64,000 nt of DNA from Jeotgalibacillus sp. R-1-5s-1 (GTDB lineage Bacteria > Bacillota > Bacilli > Bacillales > Jeotgalibacillaceae). The stretch spans positions 1-64,000 of the forward strand of contig NZ_SORW01000008.1 of NCBI RefSeq assembly GCF_004405105.1, read 5' to 3'. A program made the position numbers and the translations under genes. The notes below the pieces were generated by a model, which saw only the letters and a list, made by a program, of their open reading frames with translations, was not told the DNA's origin and ran no database searches. Positions 8,521-15,951 of this stretch are shown piece after piece (positions within the stretch are counted from its first letter, which is position 1; every line of letters starts with the position of its first letter).

Positions 8521-8544
8521 ACTTTTACCGATTAAAAGTTGACA
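8521..8544 (+). promoter_or_regulatory. Palindrome abutting a consensus -35 box before the B12-binding gene
   Basis: ACTTTTA-CCGAT-TAAAAGT (8521-8539) is a perfect 7-bp inverted repeat whose last base starts TTGACA (8539-8544), a consensus -35. The -10 is poor (TAGAAA at about 14 bases spacing, or AAATAA at 17). It is placed as an operator would be for the B12/STAS operon. The rest of 8296-8604 holds only the yfmL terminator. Confidence 0.4.
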
Positions 8545-8604
8545 ATTTGAGAAGATGCTAGAAATAAAGGGTCGATGATTAAGAGATCGGAAGGCGTGAG
8601 CAAA

Positions 8605-9267
8605 ATGGAATTGTCCACAGCAAAGTTTACTGAAGCACTGCTGAATGGGGATCAGGATGCATGCTGGTCCATGGTTCAGGAATGTGTGAACGCAGGTCAG
8701 ACGACAGAACATATCTATTATCACGTGATGACACCAGCCATGGTTGAAATTGGAAGGCTGTGGCAGGAAAATGAGATCTCTGTGGCAGATGAACATCTGG
8801 CTACAACGACATGTGATTTTACAATGTCGCGTTATAAACATGAAGTTTTACTGCCGAGAATTCAGGATCAGAGACAGGATGAGGGCCGTGCGCTGTTCTT
8901 TTGTGTAGAGCAGGAGGAGCACGATCTTGGGATCCGGATGATCGCACAGATTTTTGAGGAGAAAGGCTATCTCGTCCGCATGATGGGAGCCAATCTTCCA
9001 GTTGAATATGCGCTGTCCATGGCCGTGAACTGGGAACCGGATGTAATGGGGATGTCTGCAAGTATGATTAGTCAGGGAGAGAAGGTGCCATCCTATATTC
9101 AGCGCTTGATGGAGCGTTTTCCAAATGTTGAATTGCTGGTTGGCGGACGTTTTCTCATTCACCCTGAGCTTGCGTTACAGAATGTCCCTGAGAATAGAGT
9201 GACAATCATTAAGGATGGCGAGGGACTAACATCCTGGCTTGCCAGCCGAAACAGAAAGGAAGAGTAA
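8605..9267 (+). CDS. B12-binding protein resembling CarH/LitR photoreceptor domains
   Basis: A 220-residue soluble protein made of a four-helix B12 cap domain (about 1-85) and a Rossmann-type B12-binding domain (about 90-215). The cap contains W-x9-EH (LWQENEISVADEH), the signature of adenosylcobalamin photoreceptors of the CarH/LitR group. MetH at 15.9 kb has Phe and Glu-Val there. The lower-ligand motif is E-x-H-x-x-G (EEHDLG) as in CarH, not DxHxxG as in MetH. CarH's extra His after the Trp, which ligates cobalt after illumination, is Gln here. There is no MerR DNA-binding domain. It is followed after one base by a STAS protein. The start could also be ATG 8575; GGAAGG favours 8605. The light-sensing role is inference. 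Confidence 0.8.
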   Translation: MELSTAKFTEALLNGDQDACWSMVQECVNAGQTTEHIYYHVMTPAMVEIGRLWQENEISVADEHLATTTCDFTMSRYKHEVLLPRIQDQRQDEGRALFFCVEQEEHDLGIRMIAQIFEEKGYLVRMMGANLPVEYALSMAVNWEPDVMGMSASMISQGEKVPSYIQRLMERFPNVELLVGGRFLIHPELALQNVPENRVTIIKDGEGLTSWLASRNRKEE

Positions 9268-9268
9268 C

Positions 9269-10015
9269 TTGATCACACTTGATACGATGCCTCTTCCAGC
9301 TTTTAAAATGTCACAGGATTTAATAATTTTAGAAGCTTCCGAGGATGCCAGACAGCTTTTTGGCCACTCTGCATCATTTTTAGACTGGGTAGATCGGGAA
9401 AGTCGTGGCAAAGCACAGAAGTTTATGACTAAGCAGTACGACGAGAAGGTTGAACTAAACCTCGTCACGACAGATGGTATTATCTCTTCTTATATTCTGC
9501 ATATAAAGTGGGATGGGGAAGAGGGGACGGTATTAATGCAGCAGCAGGATCAGATGATGATGAAGCTGATGCAATCTGTAAATGAGCATCGGAGAAGACT
9601 TGAGGAAAGTGATATGGAGCTTATTTTAAAAAAGAATGAGCTTGAAGTATCTCTGACAAGAATTCAGGAACTGTCAACAGCAGTGATTCATCTTACCCCT
9701 CATGTGGTTCTGATTCCGATGTTTGGTGATCTTAATATTGAACTCATTCTCGCGAATAAAGACCGCATACTAAAGCAGCTTTATGATGAGCAGATTGACG
9801 AGATGATCATTGATCTTCAGTCTGTCGGGAAGATCACGGAGGATGGCGTCGAGGAGTTCAGCCTGCTGTTAAAGAATTGTTCACTGCTTGGAGCCACTTG
9901 TACAATCACCGGTATTAAGCCGGAGCATGTGCCGCAGCTCCACCAGAAAGATATTGCAGGCAAAGTCATGTTTATCAATAGTTTAAAAGACACATTAACA
10001 AGAATTGTTTCATAA
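9269..10015 (+). CDS. PAS-like/STAS domain protein, RsbR- or YtvA-like
   Basis: A 248-residue soluble protein. Residues about 5-95 look like a degenerate PAS domain (DLIILEASEDARQLFG), 100-140 form a coiled coil (VNEHRRRLEESDMELILKK), and 145-248 are a STAS domain (VVLIPMFGDLNIELI, EMIIDLQSVGKITEDGVEEF, GATCTITGIKPEHV). This order recalls RsbR paralogues and YtvA (LOV-STAS) of the stressosome. The first RsbR phosphothreonine position is not Thr here; Ser or Thr nearby might serve. It starts with TTG at 9269 behind AAAGGAAG, one base after the B12-binding gene's stop, so the two are surely co-translated. I infer that the B12 protein is its sensory input. The ligand and output are unknown. Confidence 0.78.
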   Translation: MITLDTMPLPAFKMSQDLIILEASEDARQLFGHSASFLDWVDRESRGKAQKFMTKQYDEKVELNLVTTDGIISSYILHIKWDGEEGTVLMQQQDQMMMKLMQSVNEHRRRLEESDMELILKKNELEVSLTRIQELSTAVIHLTPHVVLIPMFGDLNIELILANKDRILKQLYDEQIDEMIIDLQSVGKITEDGVEEFSLLLKNCSLLGATCTITGIKPEHVPQLHQKDIAGKVMFINSLKDTLTRIVS

Positions 10016-10023
10016 AATAGAGG

Positions 10024-10058
10024 AACTGAAGCTGACATTTTGGCTTCAGTTTTTTTAG
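10024..10058 (+). terminator. Terminator of the B12-binding/STAS operon
   Basis: ACTGAAGC pairs with GCTTCAGT, followed by seven Ts. Confidence 0.88.
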
Positions 10059-10199
10059 TAGCAGTTTATCGTGAAAAAGTTCATCAGTTATCGAGTGTAT
10101 TGGAGGCTGGAATGTAAAAATCTTTAGATGATCAAAAAAATATTCCATTCCCTCTTTACTCTTCTGTACAAGGGGAGTAAACTATCTCTCAGAATACAT

Positions 10200-10345
10200 G
10201 AAAACCGCTTAATCCTGAAAAGCAGGAGCGGGGGAACCGGCGTGCCTTGTGCACATGGGGTGAAGTCTAAATGACAGGGAACTCTTAATCCCTAACCCGT
10301 CAGCTAACCTCGCAGGCGATTAAGAGAACTGACTTGTGTGAAAGC
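10200..10345 (+). promoter_or_regulatory. c-di-AMP riboswitch (ydaO/yuaA motif)
   Basis: The leader of ktrA contains the conserved landmarks of the ydaO class: CGCTTAATC, GCGGGGGAACC, GGGGTGAA, a second GACAGGGAACTC and the late CTAACCTCGCAGGCG block. High c-di-AMP closes the switch and favours the terminator that follows, lowering KtrAB synthesis. The class is also found before ktrAB in B. subtilis. Confidence 0.92.
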
Positions 10346-10348
10346 AGC

Positions 10349-10382
10349 CAACCACAGGAATGTCCTCCTTGTGGTTTTTTGT
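10349..10382 (+). terminator. Riboswitch-controlled terminator before ktrA
   Basis: AACCACAGGA pairs with TCCTTGTGGTT, followed by six Ts, directly downstream of the c-di-AMP aptamer. Confidence 0.85.
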
Positions 10383-10413
10383 ATGCCATCATACAGGAGA
10401 AAGAAGGATCAGC

Positions 10414-11070
10414 ATGAAAAAACAATTTGCAGTATTGGGTCTTGGGAGCTTCGGGGGCCACCTTGTTGAAGAGTTCCATGAGATTGGAGCAGAAGTATTT
10501 GCGATGGACCGCAATGAAGAGCTCGTTGATAAATATGTAAATCTTGCTACCCACGTTGTACATGGGGACGCACAGGATGAACAGCTGCTTTTACGCGCAG
10601 GAATCCGGAATTTTGATCTGGTTGTTGTCTCGTTTGGTGAAAATATTGAGGCCAGTATTTTAACGACCATTATTCTGAGTGATCTTGGTGTGAAAGAGAT
10701 CTGGGTAAAGGCATCCAGTATTTATCATCAGAAGGTGCTTGAAAAAATCGGAGCAACCCGGGTAATCCGTCCTGAAAAAGAAATGGCCAGAAGAATTGCG
10801 CATCGTCTGACTTCTAATCATTTTATTGATTATGTAGAGCTGTCAGAGGAACATTCGATGGTTGAAATTAAAGCAACAAAAAAAATAGTTGGGAAATCTA
10901 TTGCCCAACTGAATATAAGAAACCGGTTCGGCTGTAATATCGTCGGGATTTACCGTTCACACGATATGATTGTTTCTCCGAGCGGGGATGACCGGATCGA
11001 AGAAGGAGACGTCTTAATTGTAATCGGTGAAAACAGAAAGCTTCACCGTTTTGAAAAGCAGGGGGTGTAG
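10414..11070 (+). CDS. ktrA: Potassium channel gating subunit KtrA
   Basis: A 218-residue cytoplasmic RCK protein that forms the octameric ring gating the KtrB potassium channel. Residues 5-125 are the nucleotide-binding RCK-N domain with the dinucleotide loop GLGSFG (9-14) and the Asp of AMDRNEEL; residues about 140-215 are RCK-C (HSMVEIKATKKIVGKSIAQ onward), which in Firmicute KtrA proteins binds c-di-AMP and shuts the channel. ATG at 10414 follows AGAAGGAT. It lies directly downstream of the c-di-AMP riboswitch and is adjacent to ktrB, so c-di-AMP probably acts on both synthesis and activity. KtrC is the nearest alternative; the riboswitch and the adjoining ktrB favour KtrA. Confidence 0.92.
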   Translation: MKKQFAVLGLGSFGGHLVEEFHEIGAEVFAMDRNEELVDKYVNLATHVVHGDAQDEQLLLRAGIRNFDLVVVSFGENIEASILTTIILSDLGVKEIWVKASSIYHQKVLEKIGATRVIRPEKEMARRIAHRLTSNHFIDYVELSEEHSMVEIKATKKIVGKSIAQLNIRNRFGCNIVGIYRSHDMIVSPSGDDRIEEGDVLIVIGENRKLHRFEKQGV

Positions 11071-11073
11071 GTG

Positions 11074-12393
11074 ATGAAGAAAAAGCTATTTCAAAACCCC
11101 CCGCTTTTTCTAATTACATTGTTTTTAACCGGCATTCTTCTGGGAGGCGCGGCCTTGAAGATTCCTGCAGCAACGGTTACACCGATCAGCTGGCAGGATG
11201 CTTTTTTTACTGCCGTTTCTGCGATGACGGTAACAGGACTTGCCGTCGTAGATACCGGGACCGTATACACGATGCTTGGACAGACGATCATCATGATCCT
11301 GATTCAGGTTGGAGGACTTGGGATCATGACATTTGCGGTCATTGTTTTTCTGATGCTTGGGAGAAAGATTGGTTTTAAGGAAAGGCTGATTATTCAGCAG
11401 GCATTAAATCAGAATGCAGTAGGTGGGATTATCCGCCTTGCTATCCAGCTGATGATCTATTCGATTCTGATTGAGCTGTTTGCTGTTATGCTTCTATCGA
11501 CCGTATGGGTACCTGAAATGGGCTGGAAAGACGGCTTGTTTTTCAGTTTATTTCACGCAGTTTCTGCATTTAACAATGCGGGATTCGGGCTGTTAAGCGA
11601 CAGTCTCGTTTCATATGTCGGTAACCCTATGGTGAACCTTGTTATATCAGCTTTATTTATTTTTGGTGGTATTGGTTTTACGGTTCTGGTTGATCTGTTC
11701 CGGTCTTCATCCATTCGCAGATGGAGCCTGCATACGAAGCTGATGGTATCTGGAACACTCGTCATTAATACCTTTGCGATGATTTATATCTTTTTTAATG
11801 AATTCGCCAATCCGGCAACGCTTGGTTCACTCGAGCTGGATGAGAAGATTTGGGCAGCTTACTTTCAGGCGGTCAGTCCGAGAACGGCTGGTTTTAATTC
11901 CATTGACATTGCAGCCATGGATGACTCGAGCCTGCTCTTTATCATCATTTTAATGTTTATTGGAGCAGGAAGTGCTTCAACCGGTGGAGGTATTAAGCTG
12001 ACAACCTTTATTGTGATTCTGCTTGCAACTGTTGCATTCTTCCGACGGAATACTGAGATTCATATGTTTGATCGTGAAATCCGCCAGGAAATTATTTTTA
12101 AGTCTTTGGCGATTGCGATGAGCAGTGTCTTGTTTATCATTGCAGCATTGAGTATCATGACGCATACAGAGGACGGTGCAGACTTCCTGCCAATCGTCTT
12201 TGAAACAGTTTCTGCTTTTGGAACGGTTGGTTTATCCATGGGACTGACGCCTGAATTATCAGATATGGGGAAATACGTTATTATGACGGTTATGTTCATC
12301 GGGAAGATCGGTCCATTGACACTATTCTTCTCCATTGCCAAACCGGATCAGCGTAAAATTAAGTATCCGAAAGCAGACGTACTTGCGGGTTAA
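11074..12393 (+). CDS. ktrB: Potassium uptake channel subunit KtrB
   Basis: A 439-residue membrane protein of the Trk/Ktr/HKT superfamily that imports K+ with Na+ dependence. Four pore-loop repeats are visible, each with the filter Gly: TVTGLAV (about 50), FNNAGFGL (about 170), RTAGFNS (about 272) and FGTVGLSM (about 388). GSASTGGGIK (about 300) is in the intramembrane loop that controls opening. GTG at 11071 directly precedes the ATG at 11074; GCAGGGGG upstream suits either. The gene starts at the stop of ktrA. A bidirectional terminator follows. Confidence 0.93.
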   Translation: MKKKLFQNPPLFLITLFLTGILLGGAALKIPAATVTPISWQDAFFTAVSAMTVTGLAVVDTGTVYTMLGQTIIMILIQVGGLGIMTFAVIVFLMLGRKIGFKERLIIQQALNQNAVGGIIRLAIQLMIYSILIELFAVMLLSTVWVPEMGWKDGLFFSLFHAVSAFNNAGFGLLSDSLVSYVGNPMVNLVISALFIFGGIGFTVLVDLFRSSSIRRWSLHTKLMVSGTLVINTFAMIYIFFNEFANPATLGSLELDEKIWAAYFQAVSPRTAGFNSIDIAAMDDSSLLFIIILMFIGAGSASTGGGIKLTTFIVILLATVAFFRRNTEIHMFDREIRQEIIFKSLAIAMSSVLFIIAALSIMTHTEDGADFLPIVFETVSAFGTVGLSMGLTPELSDMGKYVIMTVMFIGKIGPLTLFFSIAKPDQRKIKYPKADVLAG

Positions 12394-12415
12394 AGCATCA
12401 GTGTTAGAAAGTGAA

Positions 12416-12464
12416 TACAAAAAAAGCTGGAAACGCCATGTGCGTCTTTCAGCTTTTTATTTTT
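12416..12464. terminator. Bidirectional terminator between ktrB and the SRAP gene
   Basis: AAAAAGCTGGAAACGC pairs with GCGTCTTTCAGCTTTTT around CATGT. It has T runs on both strands and serves the two convergent genes. Confidence 0.85.
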
Positions 12465-13092
12465 GTTTAAAGCGCTCGCCAGAAATTTCCGCAATCCCAA
12501 GTTCGCCACTGAATGGCACAAGCATTTGCTTTAAATGGTCCGGTTCTGAATCCGGGTTTAGCCATTGGTCAAACTGATCCGGCGAAAGAATGACAGGCAT
12601 GCGGTCGTGAATTTTGCTCATGGTACTATTTGGCTCTGTCGTGATAATGGTACAGCTTCTGATCAGATCATTTTTTTCATTGCGCCATGATTCCCAGAGG
12701 CCTGCAAATGTCAATGGATCACCGCTCAAAAGTTTAATTTCATAAGGCTGTTTGTATCCTTCCTCTGTTTTCTTCCATTCATAAAAGGAGCTCGCTGGAA
12801 TTAAGCAGCGTTTAGACCGGAAAGCTTTGCGAAAGCTCGGCTTATCCGCCACTGTTTCTGCACGGGCGTTAAATGTTTTGTAGCCGATTTTTTCATCTTT
12901 AGCGAAAGGTGGAATAAGTCCCCATCGAAATGCAGCAGGGTATCTCTTACCTTCCACTTTTACAATCGCAGTTATTTGATTGCTTGGGGATAGGTTGAGA
13001 TGAGTGTGAAGGTCAAAGTCTTCTCTCATATGAAATTGATAATACTCTTTTAAATCTTCGAGCGCTTCGGTTAAAGAAAATCGTCCACACAA
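12457..13092 (-). CDS. SRAP/HMCES family protein (YoaM/YoqW-like)
   Basis: A 211-residue SOS-response-associated peptidase-family protein. Relatives form a thiazolidine crosslink to abasic sites in single-stranded DNA to shield them. The catalytic Cys must be residue 2, and it is (MCGRFSL). This fixes the start at the TTG at 13092, with GGAGG ten bases upstream. Other family residues are seen: NARAET (abasic-site pocket), SSFYEWK (Glu for self-processing) and KIHDRMPVIL (His). It is transcribed alone, convergent with ktrB. Length and motifs are normal. Which B. subtilis paralogue it matches cannot be told. Confidence 0.9.
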   Translation of the reverse strand: MCGRFSLTEALEDLKEYYQFHMREDFDLHTHLNLSPSNQITAIVKVEGKRYPAAFRWGLIPPFAKDEKIGYKTFNARAETVADKPSFRKAFRSKRCLIPASSFYEWKKTEEGYKQPYEIKLLSGDPLTFAGLWESWRNEKNDLIRSCTIITTEPNSTMSKIHDRMPVILSPDQFDQWLNPDSEPDHLKQMLVPFSGELGIAEISGERFKQK

Positions 13093-13261
13093 AGAAATCG
13101 CCTCCCTGTTTTATATCATCATCGTAACAAATAATAAAAACATTGCGAAGATAGAGAAGATTTAATCTTATTTCCTTTTACAGGAAAAGAGTTGATTTAT
13201 TTCGCATTACGAATAATAATGAGTGAGTGTCATTTTTACATATCTAGGAGGGTATTCAATT

Positions 13262-13771
13262 ATGAAGAAATTTTGGTTAGTATCTGCTCTTGCTGCAGCA
13301 CTTATGCTTGCTGCATGCTCAGAGGAAACAGAAGAATCAGCTGGTAATGCTGATACATCAGAGGAAACAACAGAAGAAACGGGTGCAGAAACGTCTCAAG
13401 AATCTTCAGAGCCTGCATTATACGTTTTAGAGGATGAAGTGCAGGCAGGTGACCTGACGATGACGGCTGTCAGTGCGGGTGTAACTGATCAGATTGATGA
13501 AACAAATCGCGTATATGAAATCAGCTTCAGTGTGACAAATAATGGTGATGAAGAAGCTGTGATTACAGGGGATCAGTTCCGTTTAACGGATCTTGCAGAT
13601 GAAGAAAAGCCTGCTTATGGTGATCCGGTTGAATGGACAGTACCTGCAGGTGAAACGGTTGAAGGGTCACTTCAGTTTGAGGCATCTGCCACTACAGCCT
13701 TTAAGCTGTTCGGTACTCTTGGAGATGAGGAAGTTGAGTGGAGGCTTCCAGGAATTACTTCGCTTGATTAA
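13262..13771 (+). CDS. Lipoprotein with a DUF4352-like domain
   Basis: A 169-residue exported lipoprotein. The signal peptide MKKFWLVSALAAALMLAAC has the lipobox LAAC with Cys19 as the lipidated residue. Then comes an acidic, low-complexity linker rich in Glu, Thr and Ser (about 20-50). From about 55 follows an immunoglobulin-like beta domain (VYEISFSVTNNGDEEAVITG, WTVPAGETVEGSLQFE) of the kind in DUF4352 and related surface proteins. GGAGG lies ten bases before the ATG. No substrate or partner can be inferred. It is single, between the SRAP gene and the SAM riboswitch. Confidence 0.82.
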   Translation: MKKFWLVSALAAALMLAACSEETEESAGNADTSEETTEETGAETSQESSEPALYVLEDEVQAGDLTMTAVSAGVTDQIDETNRVYEISFSVTNNGDEEAVITGDQFRLTDLADEEKPAYGDPVEWTVPAGETVEGSLQFEASATTAFKLFGTLGDEEVEWRLPGITSLD

Positions 13772-13823
13772 TGGATCAATCCTTACAATTTGCGGAACAG
13801 TCAGTTTAATCGCGGTTCTGCTG

Positions 13824-13853
13824 TTGACAGAAGGTGCTTTAGTCTAGTAGAGT
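13824..13853 (+). promoter_or_regulatory. Promoter of the yitJ-metH operon
   Basis: TTGACA (13824-13829) and TAGAGT (13848-13853) with an 18-base spacer place the transcript start just before the SAM riboswitch. Confidence 0.5.
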
Positions 13854-13877
13854 TATCGTAATTAACTAAATAGTGTG

Positions 13878-13992
13878 GATTCTTATCAAGAGAGGTGGAG
13901 GGACAAGGCCCTGCGAAACCTCAGCAACCATCACAAAAGTGAAAAGGTGCTAAATCCATCCCGCATTTATGACGGGGAAGATAAGGAGAGTT
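13878..13992 (+). promoter_or_regulatory. SAM-I riboswitch (S-box)
   Basis: The conserved S-box blocks are present: TCTTATCAAGAGAGGTGGAG, GGCCCTGCGAAACCTC, CAGCAACC, AAGGTGCTAA and the closing GATAAGGAGAG that completes helix P1. Binding of S-adenosylmethionine promotes the downstream terminator and stops yitJ-metH expression. Confidence 0.95.
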
Positions 13993-14009
13993 GTTCCGTT
14001 TTCAAACAC

Positions 14010-14047
14010 AGGTCTTCTTATTCAAGTGATAAGAAGGCCTTTTTGTA
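14010..14047 (+). terminator. SAM-riboswitch-controlled terminator
   Basis: GGTCTTCTTAT pairs with ATAAGAAGGCC, followed by five Ts. Confidence 0.9.
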
Positions 14048-14091
14048 TAGACAACCTTGATAAGATCCACGAATACGGAAGGGGAAGTAAA

Positions 14092-15951
14092 ATGACGATA
14101 TTAGATGAAATGAAAAATCGCATCCTGATTGGTGACGGTGCAATGGGTACCCTCCTGTATTCGTATGGAACGGATCAGTGCTATGAGGAATTGAATCTTT
14201 CGCAGGCTGAACATATCCAGAAAATCCATCGTGCTTATATTGATGCGGGTGCGGATATTATTCAGACGAATACGTACGGAGCAAACTACCACAAGCTAGA
14301 GCGATATGGACTCGAGGAACAGGTAAGGGAAATCAATACGGCTGCAGTGAGAAATGCGAAGAAGGCTGCAGGTAAAGACACTTTTGTTCTCGGCACTTCA
14401 GGAGGAATACGCAGCTTTCGCCCACAATCGATTGAACTGAACGAAATTAAGCGAACCTTCAGAGAACAGCTGTATTGTTTACTGTTAGAAGGAGTAGACG
14501 GACTGTTATTTGAGACGTATTACGACCTGGAGGAATTGTCAGCTGTGCTTGACATTGCGAGAAAGGAAACGGACCTTCCGCTTATCACTCAAATCTCGGT
14601 TCAGGAGCCAGGCGTGATGCAAAACGGAACGTCGGTGGCTGAAGCGCTGTTGCGTCTTGAGCAGGCCGGGGCTGATGTAGTCGGATTAAATTGCAGACAG
14701 GGACCTTTTCATATGCTGAAGTCTCTCGAGCAGGTTCCATTACCTGAACGTGCTTATTTATCCTGTTACCCAAATGCAAGCCTTCCATCTTATACAGATG
14801 GTGCGCTTCAATATAGTAACAACGCCGCCTACTTCAGGGAAATTGCACCTTCGTTCAGAGAGCAGGGCGTGCGTTTACTGGGTGGCTGCTGCGGAACAAC
14901 GCCTGAGCATATCCGTTCCTTCAGTGATGCGTTAAGTGGATTAGAGCCGGTCAGTGAAAAAATCATTGCGCAGCCGGCTGAACCAATCATCGTCAGGGAC
15001 CGGGAAAAAGAGCTGCCTGAACCATTAACCGATATCGTAAACCGGAGAAAATCAGTGATCGTGGAACTCGATCCGCCTAAAAAACTGTCAACCGATTCAT
15101 TTATGGAAGGCGCAAAAGCGTTGAGCGAGGCTGGCGCTGATGCTGTTACCCTTGCCGATAATTCACTGGCAAGTCCACGCGTATCCAATGAATCCCTGGG
15201 CTATTTGATTAAGCAGCAGGGTGTCAGACCGCTCGTTCATTTAACATGCCGGGACCGCAATCTGATCGGCCTTCAGTCTCATCTGATGGGACTTCATACG
15301 CTTGGTTTACATGATATTCTTGCGGTCACGGGAGATCCGACAAAGGTGGGGGATTTTCCGGGTGCGGCATCTGTTTATGATGTGTCTTCATTTGAACTGA
15401 TCGAAATGATTGCCCAGTTGAATAAGGGAATGTCGATGTCCGGTAAGGATCTTGGAGAAAAAGCATCCTTTACCATCGGGGCTGCCTTTAATCCGAATGT
15501 CCGGAGTGTGGAACGGGCTGTACAGCGTCTGGAAAAGAAAATCGACGCAGGAGCAGATTACTTTATGAGTCAGCCGGTCTTTTCAGAGGAGAAGCTGATT
15601 GAAACAGCGGAAGCCGTGAAGGATCTTGGAAAACCTGTGTATATTGGCCTGATGCCTTTAACAAGTAGCAAAAACGCAGACTTCCTGCACAATGAAGTGC
15701 CTGGCATTAAATTAACGGATCAGGTACGGGAACGGATGGCTGCTGTATCAGGTGACAGGGAAAAGTCACATAGAGAAGGAATTGCCATTACCAAATCGCT
15801 GATTGATACAGCACTTGATTTATTTAACGGAATTTATTTAATCACGCCGTTTATGCGTTACGAGATAACGGCTGAATTAACGAGATATGCCAATGAACAG
15901 GCAGCAAAACGCGCCGGGGGGAATCAGTATGTCACAAACAAACTTCACTAA
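14092..15951 (+). CDS. yitJ: Bifunctional homocysteine S-methyltransferase / methylenetetrahydrofolate reductase
   Basis: A 619-residue fusion. Residues 1-300 are a homocysteine-binding barrel with the zinc Cys of GLNCRQGP (about 200) and GGCCGTTPEH (about 263). Residues 320-600 are the flavin enzyme that reduces methylene-THF to methyl-THF (VELDPPKKL at the start, then VTGDPTKVGDFPGA). It makes the methyl donor for methionine synthesis and is arranged as in B. subtilis YitJ. ATG at 14092 follows GGAAGGGGAAG; the frame upstream runs through the riboswitch and is not coding. It overlaps metH by 23 bases, so the operon couples the reductase with the B12-dependent synthase that uses its product. 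Confidence 0.93.
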   Translation: MTILDEMKNRILIGDGAMGTLLYSYGTDQCYEELNLSQAEHIQKIHRAYIDAGADIIQTNTYGANYHKLERYGLEEQVREINTAAVRNAKKAAGKDTFVLGTSGGIRSFRPQSIELNEIKRTFREQLYCLLLEGVDGLLFETYYDLEELSAVLDIARKETDLPLITQISVQEPGVMQNGTSVAEALLRLEQAGADVVGLNCRQGPFHMLKSLEQVPLPERAYLSCYPNASLPSYTDGALQYSNNAAYFREIAPSFREQGVRLLGGCCGTTPEHIRSFSDALSGLEPVSEKIIAQPAEPIIVRDREKELPEPLTDIVNRRKSVIVELDPPKKLSTDSFMEGAKALSEAGADAVTLADNSLASPRVSNESLGYLIKQQGVRPLVHLTCRDRNLIGLQSHLMGLHTLGLHDILAVTGDPTKVGDFPGAASVYDVSSFELIEMIAQLNKGMSMSGKDLGEKASFTIGAAFNPNVRSVERAVQRLEKKIDAGADYFMSQPVFSEEKLIETAEAVKDLGKPVYIGLMPLTSSKNADFLHNEVPGIKLTDQVRERMAAVSGDREKSHREGIAITKSLIDTALDLFNGIYLITPFMRYEITAELTRYANEQAAKRAGGNQYVTNKLH

